The position numbers and the translations under genes were made by a program. A stretch of 64,000 nt of DNA from Bradyrhizobium barranii subsp. apii (GTDB taxonomy: Bacteria; Pseudomonadota; Alphaproteobacteria; Rhizobiales; Xanthobacteraceae), in contig NZ_CP096255.1 of NCBI RefSeq assembly GCF_011516635.5, positions 5,516,501 through 5,580,500 on the forward strand, given 5' to 3'. Positions 32,264 through 40,094 of this stretch are shown one piece after another; position 1 is the stretch's first letter; every line of letters begins with the position of its first letter. Under the pieces are notes generated by a model. It made no database searches. It was not told the origin of the DNA and worked only from the letters and a program-made list of their open reading frames with translations.

Positions 32264-32914
32264 TCAGCGGCCGACGCTCGCCTTCAGAGATCGGTACGCC
32301 TCTCCAAGCCGGTTCTCGATCCCCGCCCAGTCGGCCTCAGCGATCGCCTCGCCCCGCGCATCGCGAAACGCCATGGCCTCTGCCGGCGCGATGCCGAACT
32401 GCCTGATGCCGGAATCGTCCGCGCTCTTGCCGTAGGTCAGCGCCGTCACGCGTGCGATGGTGAGGCCATAGTCGCGCGGGTCCGCCGCCTCGCGCCGCGC
32501 CTGCCACCAGTCAAGCTCGAGACGGGCGGCCTCGTGCGCGTCGAATGCCACAGGCGCGGCCGATGCAAAATCCCGGTAGTATCCAACGAGCGCTGGCAGG
32601 GCCGCATCGGCCTCCGGTCGTGACCGCGTCGGCTGGAACGTCCTGGCGGCCCCGGCGGCGCCGAGCGCGATCTGCAAGCTTCTTAGCGGCGAAAAGCCGA
32701 ACTGCGTCCGCGTCGATTCGTAGAGATGATAGAACAGCGCGGCATAGCGCTTGTCGTAATAGTCGCGCCACATCGCGGTCTCGAGCCGCGCCATCTCGGC
32801 CGGATCGAACGCCCGCAGATCCGCACGCCGTGGAATGACGGCATAGGCCGCCACCAGTGCGGCCGCAGCCGCGATGCCAAGGGTGCTACCAAGGATCATC
32901 TTCCGCACGGACAT
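32264..32914 (-). CDS. Hypothetical membrane-anchored protein
   Basis: A 216-residue protein I cannot place in a named family. Residues 6-27 (ILGSTLGIAAAAALVAAYAVI) form a membrane anchor or uncleaved signal; the rest is mainly helical, with an acidic/aromatic region (MWRDYYDKRYAALFYHLYESTRTQFGFSPLRSL) and a C-terminal FGIAPAEAMAFRDARGEAIAEADWAGIENRLGEAYRSLK. The topology suggests a periplasmic helical domain. ATG 32914 is favoured because GGGAGGATCC lies immediately upstream; the longer frame to 33163 adds 83 low-quality residues overlapping the neighbouring gene's upstream region. Divergent from the small membrane protein at 33054. Confidence 0.65.
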   Translation of the reverse strand: MSVRKMILGSTLGIAAAAALVAAYAVIPRRADLRAFDPAEMARLETAMWRDYYDKRYAALFYHLYESTRTQFGFSPLRSLQIALGAAGAARTFQPTRSRPEADAALPALVGYYRDFASAAPVAFDAHEAARLELDWWQARREAADPRDYGLTIARVTALTYGKSADDSGIRQFGIAPAEAMAFRDARGEAIAEADWAGIENRLGEAYRSLKASVGR

Positions 32915-33053
32915 GGATCCTCCCAGCGGCCCTGCATCCGCAGCCATTGTATCCAAACCGAAGCTACGGCTAGTCTGGCGGGAAGTTTTCGTGACAAGCG
33001 GCGATCGTTGATGCCGTAGGCCACGACAGAAGCAAACCAACGGGGAGGAATGC

Positions 33054-33239
33054 ATGCGCAGATTTCTGCTGATCGCAGGCCTGTTTGCCCTCGCCGTCGG
33101 GCTGCTCTGGATCGGACAGGGAACGGGCACCGTCGCCTGGCCGCGGTCGAGCTTCATGGTCAACCAGTTGCAATGGGCCGGCTATGGCGCAGCCATGGCC
33201 GGCTTCGGACTGGTCCTGATCTGGCAGAGCAACCAATAG
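33054..33239 (+). CDS. Small two-helix membrane protein
   Basis: A 61-residue protein with two hydrophobic segments, LLIAGLFALAVGLLWIGQG and WAGYGAAMAGFGLVLIW, separated by a short polar loop (TVAWPRSSFMVNQLQ). ATG 33054 has GGGGAGGAA upstream. It resembles a small hypothetical protein family I have seen in Bradyrhizobium-like genomes, with no known function. It lies 21 bases before an SDR gene on the same strand and is probably co-transcribed with it. Confidence 0.65.
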   Translation: MRRFLLIAGLFALAVGLLWIGQGTGTVAWPRSSFMVNQLQWAGYGAAMAGFGLVLIWQSNQ

Positions 33240-33260
33240 AAGAAACCAGGGAATACAAAT

Positions 33261-34031
33261 ATGACATCCAACCGGTTCGATCTCCGCGGCAAAGTCGCGA
33301 TCGTCACAGGGGGCAATGGCGGCATCGGTCTTGGCCTCGCCCACGGACTCGCCGATGCCGGCACCGATATCGCCGTGGTCGCACGTAACGAAACCAAGTC
33401 GGCCGCTGCCGTTGCCGATCTCAAAAAGCGCGGCGTGAAGGCGATTGCCGTCACCACCGACGTCACCGACAAGGCGGCGGTCGCGGCCATGATCGACCGC
33501 GTCGTCAAGGAGCTCGGCCGCATCGACATCCTCATCAACAATGCCGGCATGAGCATCCGCAAGCCGCCGCACGAGCTCGAGCTCGACGAGTGGAACAAGG
33601 TGATCGACACCAACCTCACCAGCGCTTTCGTGTGCTCGAAGCTGGCCTATCCGGCACTGAAGGCGTCGGGCAACGGCAAGGTGATCAATATCGGCTCGAT
33701 GATGTCGATCTTCGGCGCGAGCTTCGCCACCGCCTATGCAGCCAGCAAGGGCGGCATCGTGCAGTACACGCGCGCGTGCGCCAATGCGTGGGCGCCCGAC
33801 AACATCCAGGTCAACGCCATCCTGCCGGGCTGGATCGACACCGACCTCACCCGCGGCGCGCGGCAGCAGGTGTCTGGCTTGCATGAGCGCGTGCTGGCGC
33901 GCACGCCCGCGGGACGTTGGGGCGATATCGACGACTTCGCCGGCATCGCCGTGTTCCTCGCCTCGCCCGCCTCGAACTTCGTCACGGGCACTGCGATCCC
34001 CGTCGACGGTGGATTCTCCGTGATGGCGTAA
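33261..34031 (+). CDS. SDR family oxidoreductase (gluconate/3-ketoacyl type)
   Basis: A 256-residue classical SDR. Motifs: VTGGNGGIGLGLAHGLADAG, the catalytic-core INNAG, Ser in GSMMSIFG, YAASKGGIVQYTRACANAWAP with catalytic Tyr and Lys, and PGWIDTDLTRG. It looks like the group annotated as glucose/gluconate dehydrogenase or 2-deoxy-D-gluconate dehydrogenase-like, but the substrate is unknown. It follows the small membrane protein by 21 bases. A terminator lies 20 bases after its stop. Confidence 0.85.
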   Translation: MTSNRFDLRGKVAIVTGGNGGIGLGLAHGLADAGTDIAVVARNETKSAAAVADLKKRGVKAIAVTTDVTDKAAVAAMIDRVVKELGRIDILINNAGMSIRKPPHELELDEWNKVIDTNLTSAFVCSKLAYPALKASGNGKVINIGSMMSIFGASFATAYAASKGGIVQYTRACANAWAPDNIQVNAILPGWIDTDLTRGARQQVSGLHERVLARTPAGRWGDIDDFAGIAVFLASPASNFVTGTAIPVDGGFSVMA

Positions 34032-34051
34032 GCTTGGCCGCGGCCGACGAA

Positions 34052-34077
34052 AAAGCCCCGGCAGATGCCGGGGCTTT
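34052..34077. terminator. Bidirectional terminator after the SDR gene
   Basis: AAAGCCCCGGC-N4-GCCGGGGCTTT. The A run on its left side gives a U run on the minus strand, so it could also have served the porin remnant at 34101-34208. Confidence 0.75.
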
Positions 34078-34100
34078 GAAAGCTCTCACGTTCGAAGAGA

Positions 34101-34208
34101 TCAGTACCTTGCGACAACCGCCGAGGGACCGAAGCGGTAGTTCACGCCGACGCGCACCGCATCAACGACATGGCTGAAACGATACGTCGCGGAGTCCGTG
34201 GGGGCAGA
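34101..34208 (-). pseudogene. C-terminal remnant of a porin/beta-barrel gene
   Basis: On the minus strand a 35-residue frame ending in TGA (34101-34103) reads SAPTDSATYRF, then SHVVDAVRVGVNYRFGP and SAVVARY. This is the last two strands of the Omp25/31-like family (V-G-V-N-Y-R-F-G and a C-terminal aromatic residue). No start codon or barrel sequence can be found further upstream, so only the 3' end of a gene survives. It lies between two terminators. Confidence 0.65.
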
Positions 34209-34323
34209 AATAGGCAAGCGCTATTTACCTACTGCACCCTTATGCACCGTCACGGCAAGTTTCCAGAGATGATCATCCGCCAGGCCGACCCGCCCGTGGC
34301 GGCACCTACACGCGAATCGGCAG

Positions 34324-34352
34324 AAAAAAGCCCCGGACGAAGCCGGGGCTTT
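34324..34352 (-). terminator. Terminator of the third porin gene
   Basis: AAAGCCCCGG-N6-CCGGGGCTTT read on the plus strand; the six A residues on its left side give the U run for minus-strand transcripts coming from the gene at 34399-35166. Confidence 0.8.
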
Positions 34353-34398
34353 CAGTTGTTGGCAGTACTTTTTTAGCTTCGGTCGTTTGTTGACGTGC

Positions 34399-35166
34399 TC
34401 AGTAGCGCGCGATGACCGGTGCGTCGAACTTGTAGCTCGCGCGCACGACGGCCCACTGGATGTCGCGCGGCTTGGCATCGAAGGTGTAGTTACCCGAGGT
34501 GCCGCCGAGCTGATAGGTCTGGCTGCCGAAGGCCGCGTAGTTGTATTCGAGGCCGACGATCCAGTTGCGGGTGATGCCGTATTCCCAGCCGGCGCCGACG
34601 GTCCAGCCGTTGGCCCAGTGGGTCTGACCGCCCGAGCCGGTCGAGGGCGCAACGGTGTCGCTGACGTTGAGGCGGTTGTTCACGCCGGCATAGCCGCCCT
34701 TGATGTAGAACAAATTGTTCTGCACGGCGAAGCCAGCGCGGCCGACGACGGTCGCGAGCACGTTGGCGCGCCAGGTGAAGATGTCGTCAGCGGCGCCGAA
34801 GGCGGTGTTGACGACCGTACCCTTGTTGTCGAGGCCGGAGATCGTGCCTTCCATGCCGAACACGTAGTTGTTGGCCTGCCAGTTGTAGCCGATCTGGGCG
34901 CCGCCCATGATGCCGGCGCCACGCTGGCGATAGCCCTGGCCCGGAACGAGATCGCCGAACGGCGCGCCGGTCCCGTTGTTGATGAACTGCTCGTTGGTCC
35001 ATGCACCACCGATGTGGCCGCCGACATAGAAACCGGTCCAGTTGAACAGCGGCTCCGCATAGGCGGGCGCCTTCATGTAGCGCGCACCGAGATCGGCGGC
35101 TGAAGCGGCGCCGGTCGAAACCAGAGCGGTCGTGCAGGCGAAGGCGGCAATCAATTTGTTACGCAT
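34399..35166 (-). CDS. Outer membrane beta-barrel protein (Omp25/31-like), third gene
   Basis: A 255-residue outer-membrane protein. Signal peptide MRNKLIAAFACTTALVSTGAASA, mature start ADLGARYMKAPAYAEPLFNWTGFYVGGHIGGAW, interior QIGYNWQANNYVFGMEGTISGL, strand GWTVGAGWEYGITRNWIVGLEYNY, and terminal strand VVRASYKFDAPVIARY. It belongs to the same family as copies 1 and 2 but is clearly diverged. Start ATG 35166 is chosen because the signal peptide begins there. It faces the porin remnant and has its own terminator. Role: structural or small-solute surface protein. Confidence 0.85.
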   Translation of the reverse strand: MRNKLIAAFACTTALVSTGAASAADLGARYMKAPAYAEPLFNWTGFYVGGHIGGAWTNEQFINNGTGAPFGDLVPGQGYRQRGAGIMGGAQIGYNWQANNYVFGMEGTISGLDNKGTVVNTAFGAADDIFTWRANVLATVVGRAGFAVQNNLFYIKGGYAGVNNRLNVSDTVAPSTGSGGQTHWANGWTVGAGWEYGITRNWIVGLEYNYAAFGSQTYQLGGTSGNYTFDAKPRDIQWAVVRASYKFDAPVIARY

Positions 35167-35345
35167 GGTACACCCCGTGTCCTTTGATGGGTGCACGGTC
35201 ACACGCAGGTCTTACTCAAATTTGAATCAAGAAAGTTAAGACGCCGGATTGGCAAGCGGCGCGACGTGAATCCGTTTGCGCTGTTGCGCGCACGCAACGC
35301 GCGGCGCGCGATTTAACGCTGCGTTATCCCTACCGACCTCCTGCA

Positions 35346-36608
35346 CTACGATGCCGGCGCGGCCTTGGACTGCACGTGCTCGGGCCGCACGCCGAGCGCA
35401 ATCAAGCGCGCCGGAATACCCTGGAGCCATGGCAGCGCAGTGATCAGGCGCACGACCAGCGGCACCTTCAGCGGCCGATCGCCGCCCTGCAGGGCGCCGC
35501 TGATGATGTTGTTCTGCACGATCATCTGCATGCGCTGAGTCATCTTCACCGGGAATTCGCGGCGTCGGCGCACGGCATCGAGTTCATTCTCGGTTGGGCA
35601 GCCCTGCCGAAGCTTGTCGGCCAGCAAATTGGCGGTCGCGACCGCGTCCTGCACGGCGAGATTGACGCCGACGCCGCCGACCGGCGACATCGCATGCGCC
35701 GCATCGCCGATGAGAAGCAGGCCCGGCCGCGTCCAGCGCGCCAGGCGGTTGATCGCGACGGTGAGCAGCTTGACGTCGTCAAAGCTCTTCACATCGGCAA
35801 TGCCGGATCGAAGGATCGGCGCCATCCGCACGACGTCGTCGAGCAGCGCCTGCAATCCCCTCGCCTTCACCGCCTCGTATTGTCCCTTCGCGATGACATA
35901 AGCGCATTGCCAATAGTCGCCGCGGTCGAACGTGACCATCATCTTTCCGGGCTCGACGCGCGCGAACAGGTTCTCGGTCTCGTCCGCCTTGCGGCCGACG
36001 CGGAACCACAGCACGTCCATCGGCGCGCCGATCTCCTCGACGCGGAGCCCCGCACGCTCGCGCACCGTCGAATGCCGGCCATCGCAGGCAATGGTCAGAT
36101 CGGCTTCGATGTCGATCGGCCCATCCGGTGTCATCGCGCGCACGCCGGCGATGGTCTCGCCGCGACGGATCAGATCGACGGCTTCCGTATTCATCATCAC
36201 CTTGAGCGAGGCGAAGCGCTGGCCGGCCTCACGCAGGAAATTCAGGAAGTCCCATTGCGGCATGAAGGCAATGAACGGGTACTTGGTGCGGAGCCGGCGG
36301 AGATCGGCGATCCGCACGGGCGTGCCGCCAAACAGGCCGTCCATCATCTGCAGGCGCTGGTGCGGCAGCTTCAGGAACCCATCGATCAGGCCGAGCTCGT
36401 CCATCACCTGGAGCGTCGAGGGATGCACGGTGTCGCCGCGAAAGTCGCGGAAGAAATCCGCATGCCTCTCCAGCACCACGACGTCGATGCCGGCGCGTCC
36501 CAGGAGATAGCCGAGCATCATGCCGGCCGGCCCGCCGCCGACGATGCAACATCGGGCTCTCACGGAGTGACGCACGGTGTGCTCTGGGGTATCAGATTCC
36601 GTCATCAA
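35346..36608 (-). CDS. FAD-dependent monooxygenase (PHBH/UbiH-like fold)
   Basis: A 420-residue class A flavoprotein monooxygenase. The FAD-binding GxGxxG is CCIVGGGPAGMMLGYLLGRAGIDVVVLERH, the DG motif is LTIACDGRHSTVRERAGL, and the GD motif is LLIGDAAHAMSPVGGVGVNLAVQDAVATANLLA. Class A members hydroxylate aromatic or quinone substrates using NAD(P)H and O2. Here HADFFRDFRGDTVHPSTLQVMDELGL resembles the group annotated as FAD-dependent oxidoreductase without defined substrate. No catabolic neighbours give a clue. The start may be one codon later (MM). Confidence 0.85.
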   Translation of the reverse strand: MMTESDTPEHTVRHSVRARCCIVGGGPAGMMLGYLLGRAGIDVVVLERHADFFRDFRGDTVHPSTLQVMDELGLIDGFLKLPHQRLQMMDGLFGGTPVRIADLRRLRTKYPFIAFMPQWDFLNFLREAGQRFASLKVMMNTEAVDLIRRGETIAGVRAMTPDGPIDIEADLTIACDGRHSTVRERAGLRVEEIGAPMDVLWFRVGRKADETENLFARVEPGKMMVTFDRGDYWQCAYVIAKGQYEAVKARGLQALLDDVVRMAPILRSGIADVKSFDDVKLLTVAINRLARWTRPGLLLIGDAAHAMSPVGGVGVNLAVQDAVATANLLADKLRQGCPTENELDAVRRRREFPVKMTQRMQMIVQNNIISGALQGGDRPLKVPLVVRLITALPWLQGIPARLIALGVRPEHVQSKAAPAS

Positions 36609-36726
36609 CTCCTCGCTTACAACTTTAGTACTCTGTGCGGTGCAACAAGCCGGAATTGGTTTGCCGCAATGCCGAATGGCCGGTAGCGTTGCTGATAATT
36701 TCGATTGATTTCAGGATGATCCCGCG

Positions 36727-37011
36727 TTGCGCACCATACTGATAGTGCTTGGCATCTGGCTGCTGATCAACGTGCTTTTCGTCGTGATCATGCTGCCGCC
36801 GCGCAAGCCGCGGAAGCCGGATCCTCAGGAGGCGGGCACGCTCGCGCCGACACGGATCGACCAGAACGGCTATCCGTTCGAGGAACAGGAGAAGGTCCTG
36901 CTTCGCCATGTGGTCATCTCGATCGCCATGGGGACGTTCTTCTCGCTTGCGCCGCCCTTGATGGAAGCGATCGACGCTATCAAGCGCTACATCGGGAAGC
37001 GTCGCGGCTAG
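36727..37011 (+). CDS. Hypothetical single-pass membrane protein, TTG start
   Basis: A 94-residue protein with an N-terminal hydrophobic helix (ILIVLGIWLLINVLFVVIML) followed by a basic Pro-rich stretch (PPRKPRKPDPQEAG) that would stay in the cytoplasm, and a second weakly hydrophobic stretch (LLRHVVISIAMGTFFSLAPPL) near the C-terminus. The start is TTG 36727 with AGGAT about 13 bases upstream; no ATG in this frame covers the helix. Not recognised. It is convergent with the caspase-like gene. Confidence 0.5.
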   Translation: MRTILIVLGIWLLINVLFVVIMLPPRKPRKPDPQEAGTLAPTRIDQNGYPFEEQEKVLLRHVVISIAMGTFFSLAPPLMEAIDAIKRYIGKRRG

Positions 37012-37060
37012 TTTCCCGCGCCAACTGCGCTCGACGCCCAACAATGGAACCACAGACCGC

Positions 37061-38581
37061 TCAGTTGTTGCTGCGGTTAGCCGCCCGAAAACTCTTGATT
37101 TCCGACACGCTGCCATCGCGGTAGGTCAGTTCCACCGAGACGAACTGCGTCGCCGGGGCAAGCTTCATGTAGAGCGGCATGCCGGCGCTGATCGCACTGG
37201 GATCGCGCATGTCGCAGCCCGGCATCTTCAACACCTGGTTCGGAACGGCGGTGTCGATACCGATGCGCACCTCGCGGATGGCGCAGCGGTAGGACACGAG
37301 GTGCGTGTAGTAGACGAGCAGCCCGTTGAACTCGCGGAACGACAGCCAGCTCGTCGCGGTCATGTCGAGGGTCTTGCGCTGGTCGCGGATCAGCGCGGCC
37401 TCGGGATCAAACCGGATCGGGAATGGCCCCTGCATGTCGCCGGACTGATCGACATAGCGGACCTCGATGGTGCCGGCCTGCGCATCCGGCGGCAATTCGA
37501 TCGACGGGTTCGGCATCCGCTTGCGCGTGCGCGGATCGAGCGTGTCGATGAAGCCGGTCTCGCGGAAATCGCCATTGCCGGCCATGCGCCAGGAAATGCC
37601 GAGCGTCGGGTCGGCGAAGGAGAACACCACGCTCCAGCCGCCATTGTGCCGCGAGAAGCTGGCGATCGGCGCGTTGGTGGTTTCTTCCTTCGGCACGCGC
37701 GGTACCGACACCGGCGGAAGAGCCGCGAGCTTCTGCGGCGCCGGATCGGCCGGGCGCGCAGCGGTGGTGGCGTCCTTGGCAACACCGCTGAGGAAGACGT
37801 CGTCGACCATCTGGTCGAAATAGACCGGCACCTGCCTGTGCTTGACGGTGTCGGCCATCTCGCTGACGAGACGGCGGGTCCGCTGCGCCACCTGCACCAG
37901 ATTCTCGCCGGGCTGGAGGAGTTCCTTGGCGAAGGTGCGCGTGAACACCGAATTGGGATTGGCGTCGTCGTTGGAGAGACGATCGAGTGCGGTCTGGCGG
38001 GGACCTGCGGAGAACACCGAGAACACGCCTTCGGGCAGCTGCACCATCGGCGCGAGGCCGCCGCCGCCGGCGACCGCGCGGGTGCCTGTGCGCTCGAACG
38101 GGTTGTTGCGGCAGGCGTCGAACACCAGGATCGACGTGCGCGCCTTCTTGTTCTGAAGGCGCTCGACGATGCGGTCGGCCAGGATGGAAGCGTCGCGCAC
38201 CAGCTCTTCCTGCCCTTCGGTCGCCGCCGGCACGTCAGTCGGCAGCAGGTAGTTCTGGCCCGCGATCTCGAAGCCGTGGCCGGCGTAGAAGAAGAATGCG
38301 GTGTCGCCGGGCTCGATCGTCCTGTCGAACGCGAGCAGCGTCTCGGAGAATTGCTGCCGGCTCTGGTTCTCGGCGACCATCACCGAGAAGCCGAGCTGCT
38401 TCAGTGTATCGCCCATGGTACGGGCGTCGTTGACCGCCTTGAGGAGCTTGGGGACGTTCCTGTAGTCGTTGTTGCCGACGACGAGCGCAACGCGTTTCTC
38501 GGCTTGTGCGGGCAGCGCGAAGCCGTTCAGGCTCACCGCAAGGCCAAGGGCCGCCAGAATTCTGAAAAGCCGACGCGTCAT
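37061..38581 (-). CDS. Exported caspase-family (peptidase C14) protein
   Basis: A 506-residue protein with signal peptide (LAALGLAVSLNGFALPAQA, cleavage before EK) and an N-terminal caspase/metacaspase p20-like domain, about residues 29-265: KRVALVVGNNDYRNVPKLLKAVNDAR, catalytic His in FFFYAGHG (H102) and catalytic Cys in ILVFDACRNNPF (C157). Bacterial orthocaspases cleave after Arg/Lys; targets are unknown. After a Pro/Ala linker (~270-300), the C-terminal ~200 residues form an unknown beta-rich domain that may bind a partner. Periplasmic location follows from the signal peptide. The divergent AraC gene may be its regulator. Confidence 0.85.
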   Translation of the reverse strand: MTRRLFRILAALGLAVSLNGFALPAQAEKRVALVVGNNDYRNVPKLLKAVNDARTMGDTLKQLGFSVMVAENQSRQQFSETLLAFDRTIEPGDTAFFFYAGHGFEIAGQNYLLPTDVPAATEGQEELVRDASILADRIVERLQNKKARTSILVFDACRNNPFERTGTRAVAGGGGLAPMVQLPEGVFSVFSAGPRQTALDRLSNDDANPNSVFTRTFAKELLQPGENLVQVAQRTRRLVSEMADTVKHRQVPVYFDQMVDDVFLSGVAKDATTAARPADPAPQKLAALPPVSVPRVPKEETTNAPIASFSRHNGGWSVVFSFADPTLGISWRMAGNGDFRETGFIDTLDPRTRKRMPNPSIELPPDAQAGTIEVRYVDQSGDMQGPFPIRFDPEAALIRDQRKTLDMTATSWLSFREFNGLLVYYTHLVSYRCAIREVRIGIDTAVPNQVLKMPGCDMRDPSAISAGMPLYMKLAPATQFVSVELTYRDGSVSEIKSFRAANRSNN

Positions 38582-38783
38582 CGTAAAATTCCCGTTGCAG
38601 AACGGCGCTCCGCCGGCCCCCTCGAACAGCGATCCATTGGAACCCTCTGCCGTTGAGGATAGTCGGTCCAGCCATGTCGACGGTTCAACGCCGAGAGCCC
38701 ACGGGTTCCGTCATCAGGACTATGGCAGATTCCTCCGGAATCTGCTTTTTCTAGGTAGCTGCGCGCTGCAAGCGGGGGCTGCC

Positions 38784-39794
38784 GTGTATCGATGGTGTAC
38801 TGACGAGGTCGAGCCGCATGACCGGTTCGACTATTGGCGCGAGGTCCGGTCCAAGGGCCTGTTCGGCGTCACCGCTGAACTCGAGCGCGAACGCCGCGCG
38901 GACTTCTACGGCGAATTCTCGCTGCGCCAGCTCGGCGGCGGTGGCCTCGTCGAGCTGAAGGCGTCGCACTACACGGTCGAGCGCAGCAACTCCGACATCG
39001 CCTACGCGCCCGGCGACAGCATCTGCGTCTACCAGCAGCTCGGCAGCGGCGGCTGGTTCGGCGGCATGCGCACCGGCGACTTTGCGATCGCCAACGGCAG
39101 CTTCGCCACCAGCCATACTGACCAGCCCTATCGCACCGCGCCGCTCGGCGCAGGCGGCTTCCACCTGCGCATCCTGAAGATCCCCGTGAGCAGCCTCTCC
39201 ACGCAGGACAGGCGCATGCGCGAGCTTGCGCCCCGGACGTTCAACGATCCCGGCCTGGCGCCCCTGCTCGGCGCCTGCTTCGCCGACCTCGATGAGGCCG
39301 CCGCAGGCGATAACGGCGCCACTGATGCGACCTCAGTCGCCCAGACCTCCTTGGATCAGGCCTCCTTGGATCAAGCCTCGCTCGTCCAGGCCTTGGCCCA
39401 TCTGGCGCTGATCGAGCGCGGCATCGTGCGACCCGGCAGCCGCCGTGGGCAGGCCGCGCTGCGGACCGCCCGGCTCTCACAGGCGCGTCGCCTGATCGCG
39501 CGCAATCTGCAAGACCCCGGTCTGGCGCCGGCGATGGTGGCCGACCAGCTCGGTGTGTCCGTGCGTCACCTGCACATGCTGTTCGAAGCCGCGGCGAAGA
39601 GCTTTTCGCAGACCGTGACGGACGAACGCCTGAAACAGAGCCGCCGCCTGATGCGTGAGGCGCCGGACCGGCTGATCGCCGATATCGCGACCTCCTGCGG
39701 CTTCGAGAGCCTGGCGACCTATTACCGGGTCTTCAACGCCGCCTACGGAATGGCCCCCGGCGATTTCCGGGCCCGGGGGCCTGAAGGGCGTTAG
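38784..39794 (+). CDS. AraC family transcriptional regulator, probable GTG start
   Basis: A 336-residue AraC/XylS regulator. The N-terminal ~200 residues are an AraC-binding-like domain (RWCTDEVEPHDRFDYWREV..., SICVYQQLGSGGWFGGM), and the C-terminal two HTHs are clear: LAPAMVADQLGVSVRHLHMLFEAAAKSFSQTVTDERL and IADIATSCGFESLATYYRVFNAAYGMAPGDFR. Start GTG 38784 is chosen because family similarity begins at VYRW; the frame is open further back to 38469 but codes for non-AraC sequence overlapping the caspase gene. A short tandem duplication (S-L-D-Q) lies near residue 193. It is divergent from the caspase-like gene. Confidence 0.8.
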   Translation: MYRWCTDEVEPHDRFDYWREVRSKGLFGVTAELERERRADFYGEFSLRQLGGGGLVELKASHYTVERSNSDIAYAPGDSICVYQQLGSGGWFGGMRTGDFAIANGSFATSHTDQPYRTAPLGAGGFHLRILKIPVSSLSTQDRRMRELAPRTFNDPGLAPLLGACFADLDEAAAGDNGATDATSVAQTSLDQASLDQASLVQALAHLALIERGIVRPGSRRGQAALRTARLSQARRLIARNLQDPGLAPAMVADQLGVSVRHLHMLFEAAAKSFSQTVTDERLKQSRRLMREAPDRLIADIATSCGFESLATYYRVFNAAYGMAPGDFRARGPEGR

Positions 39795-39906
39795 TCGTCC
39801 CTCCGGCAGCTATCGCCCGGTTAACGGTGGAGGCGGAAAAGCCCAACCGGGCCCGCTATTTGGGCAAAAACCTCAGGTTTTTTAGGGTCTTCCCGCGCCC
39901 GCTCCA

Positions 39907-39934
39907 TTGACTTTGGCCGATTCCCGCCTATGTT
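39907..39934 (+). promoter_or_regulatory. Sigma-70-like promoter of the helicase gene, long leader
   Basis: TTGACT (39907-39912), 16-base spacer, TATGTT (39929-39934). Transcription from it would leave a leader of about 150 bases before the helicase ATG at 40095. Long 5' leaders are common on cold-induced DEAD-box helicase mRNAs. The gap 39795-40094 otherwise holds no gene. Confidence 0.45.
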
Positions 39935-40094
39935 CCGGGGCGACGCGGCTCAGATCGAAGACCGATTCTTGAGCCTTGCGCTTTGTTCGCGTGAGTCAGC
40001 ACCCCCAGCTTCTTTGAGAGCGCGCCGTTTCGGGGTGGAACGCGACAGCCTTAATTACCCTCGATTCCGAACGGCGGTTTCGACCAGAGGCTCA

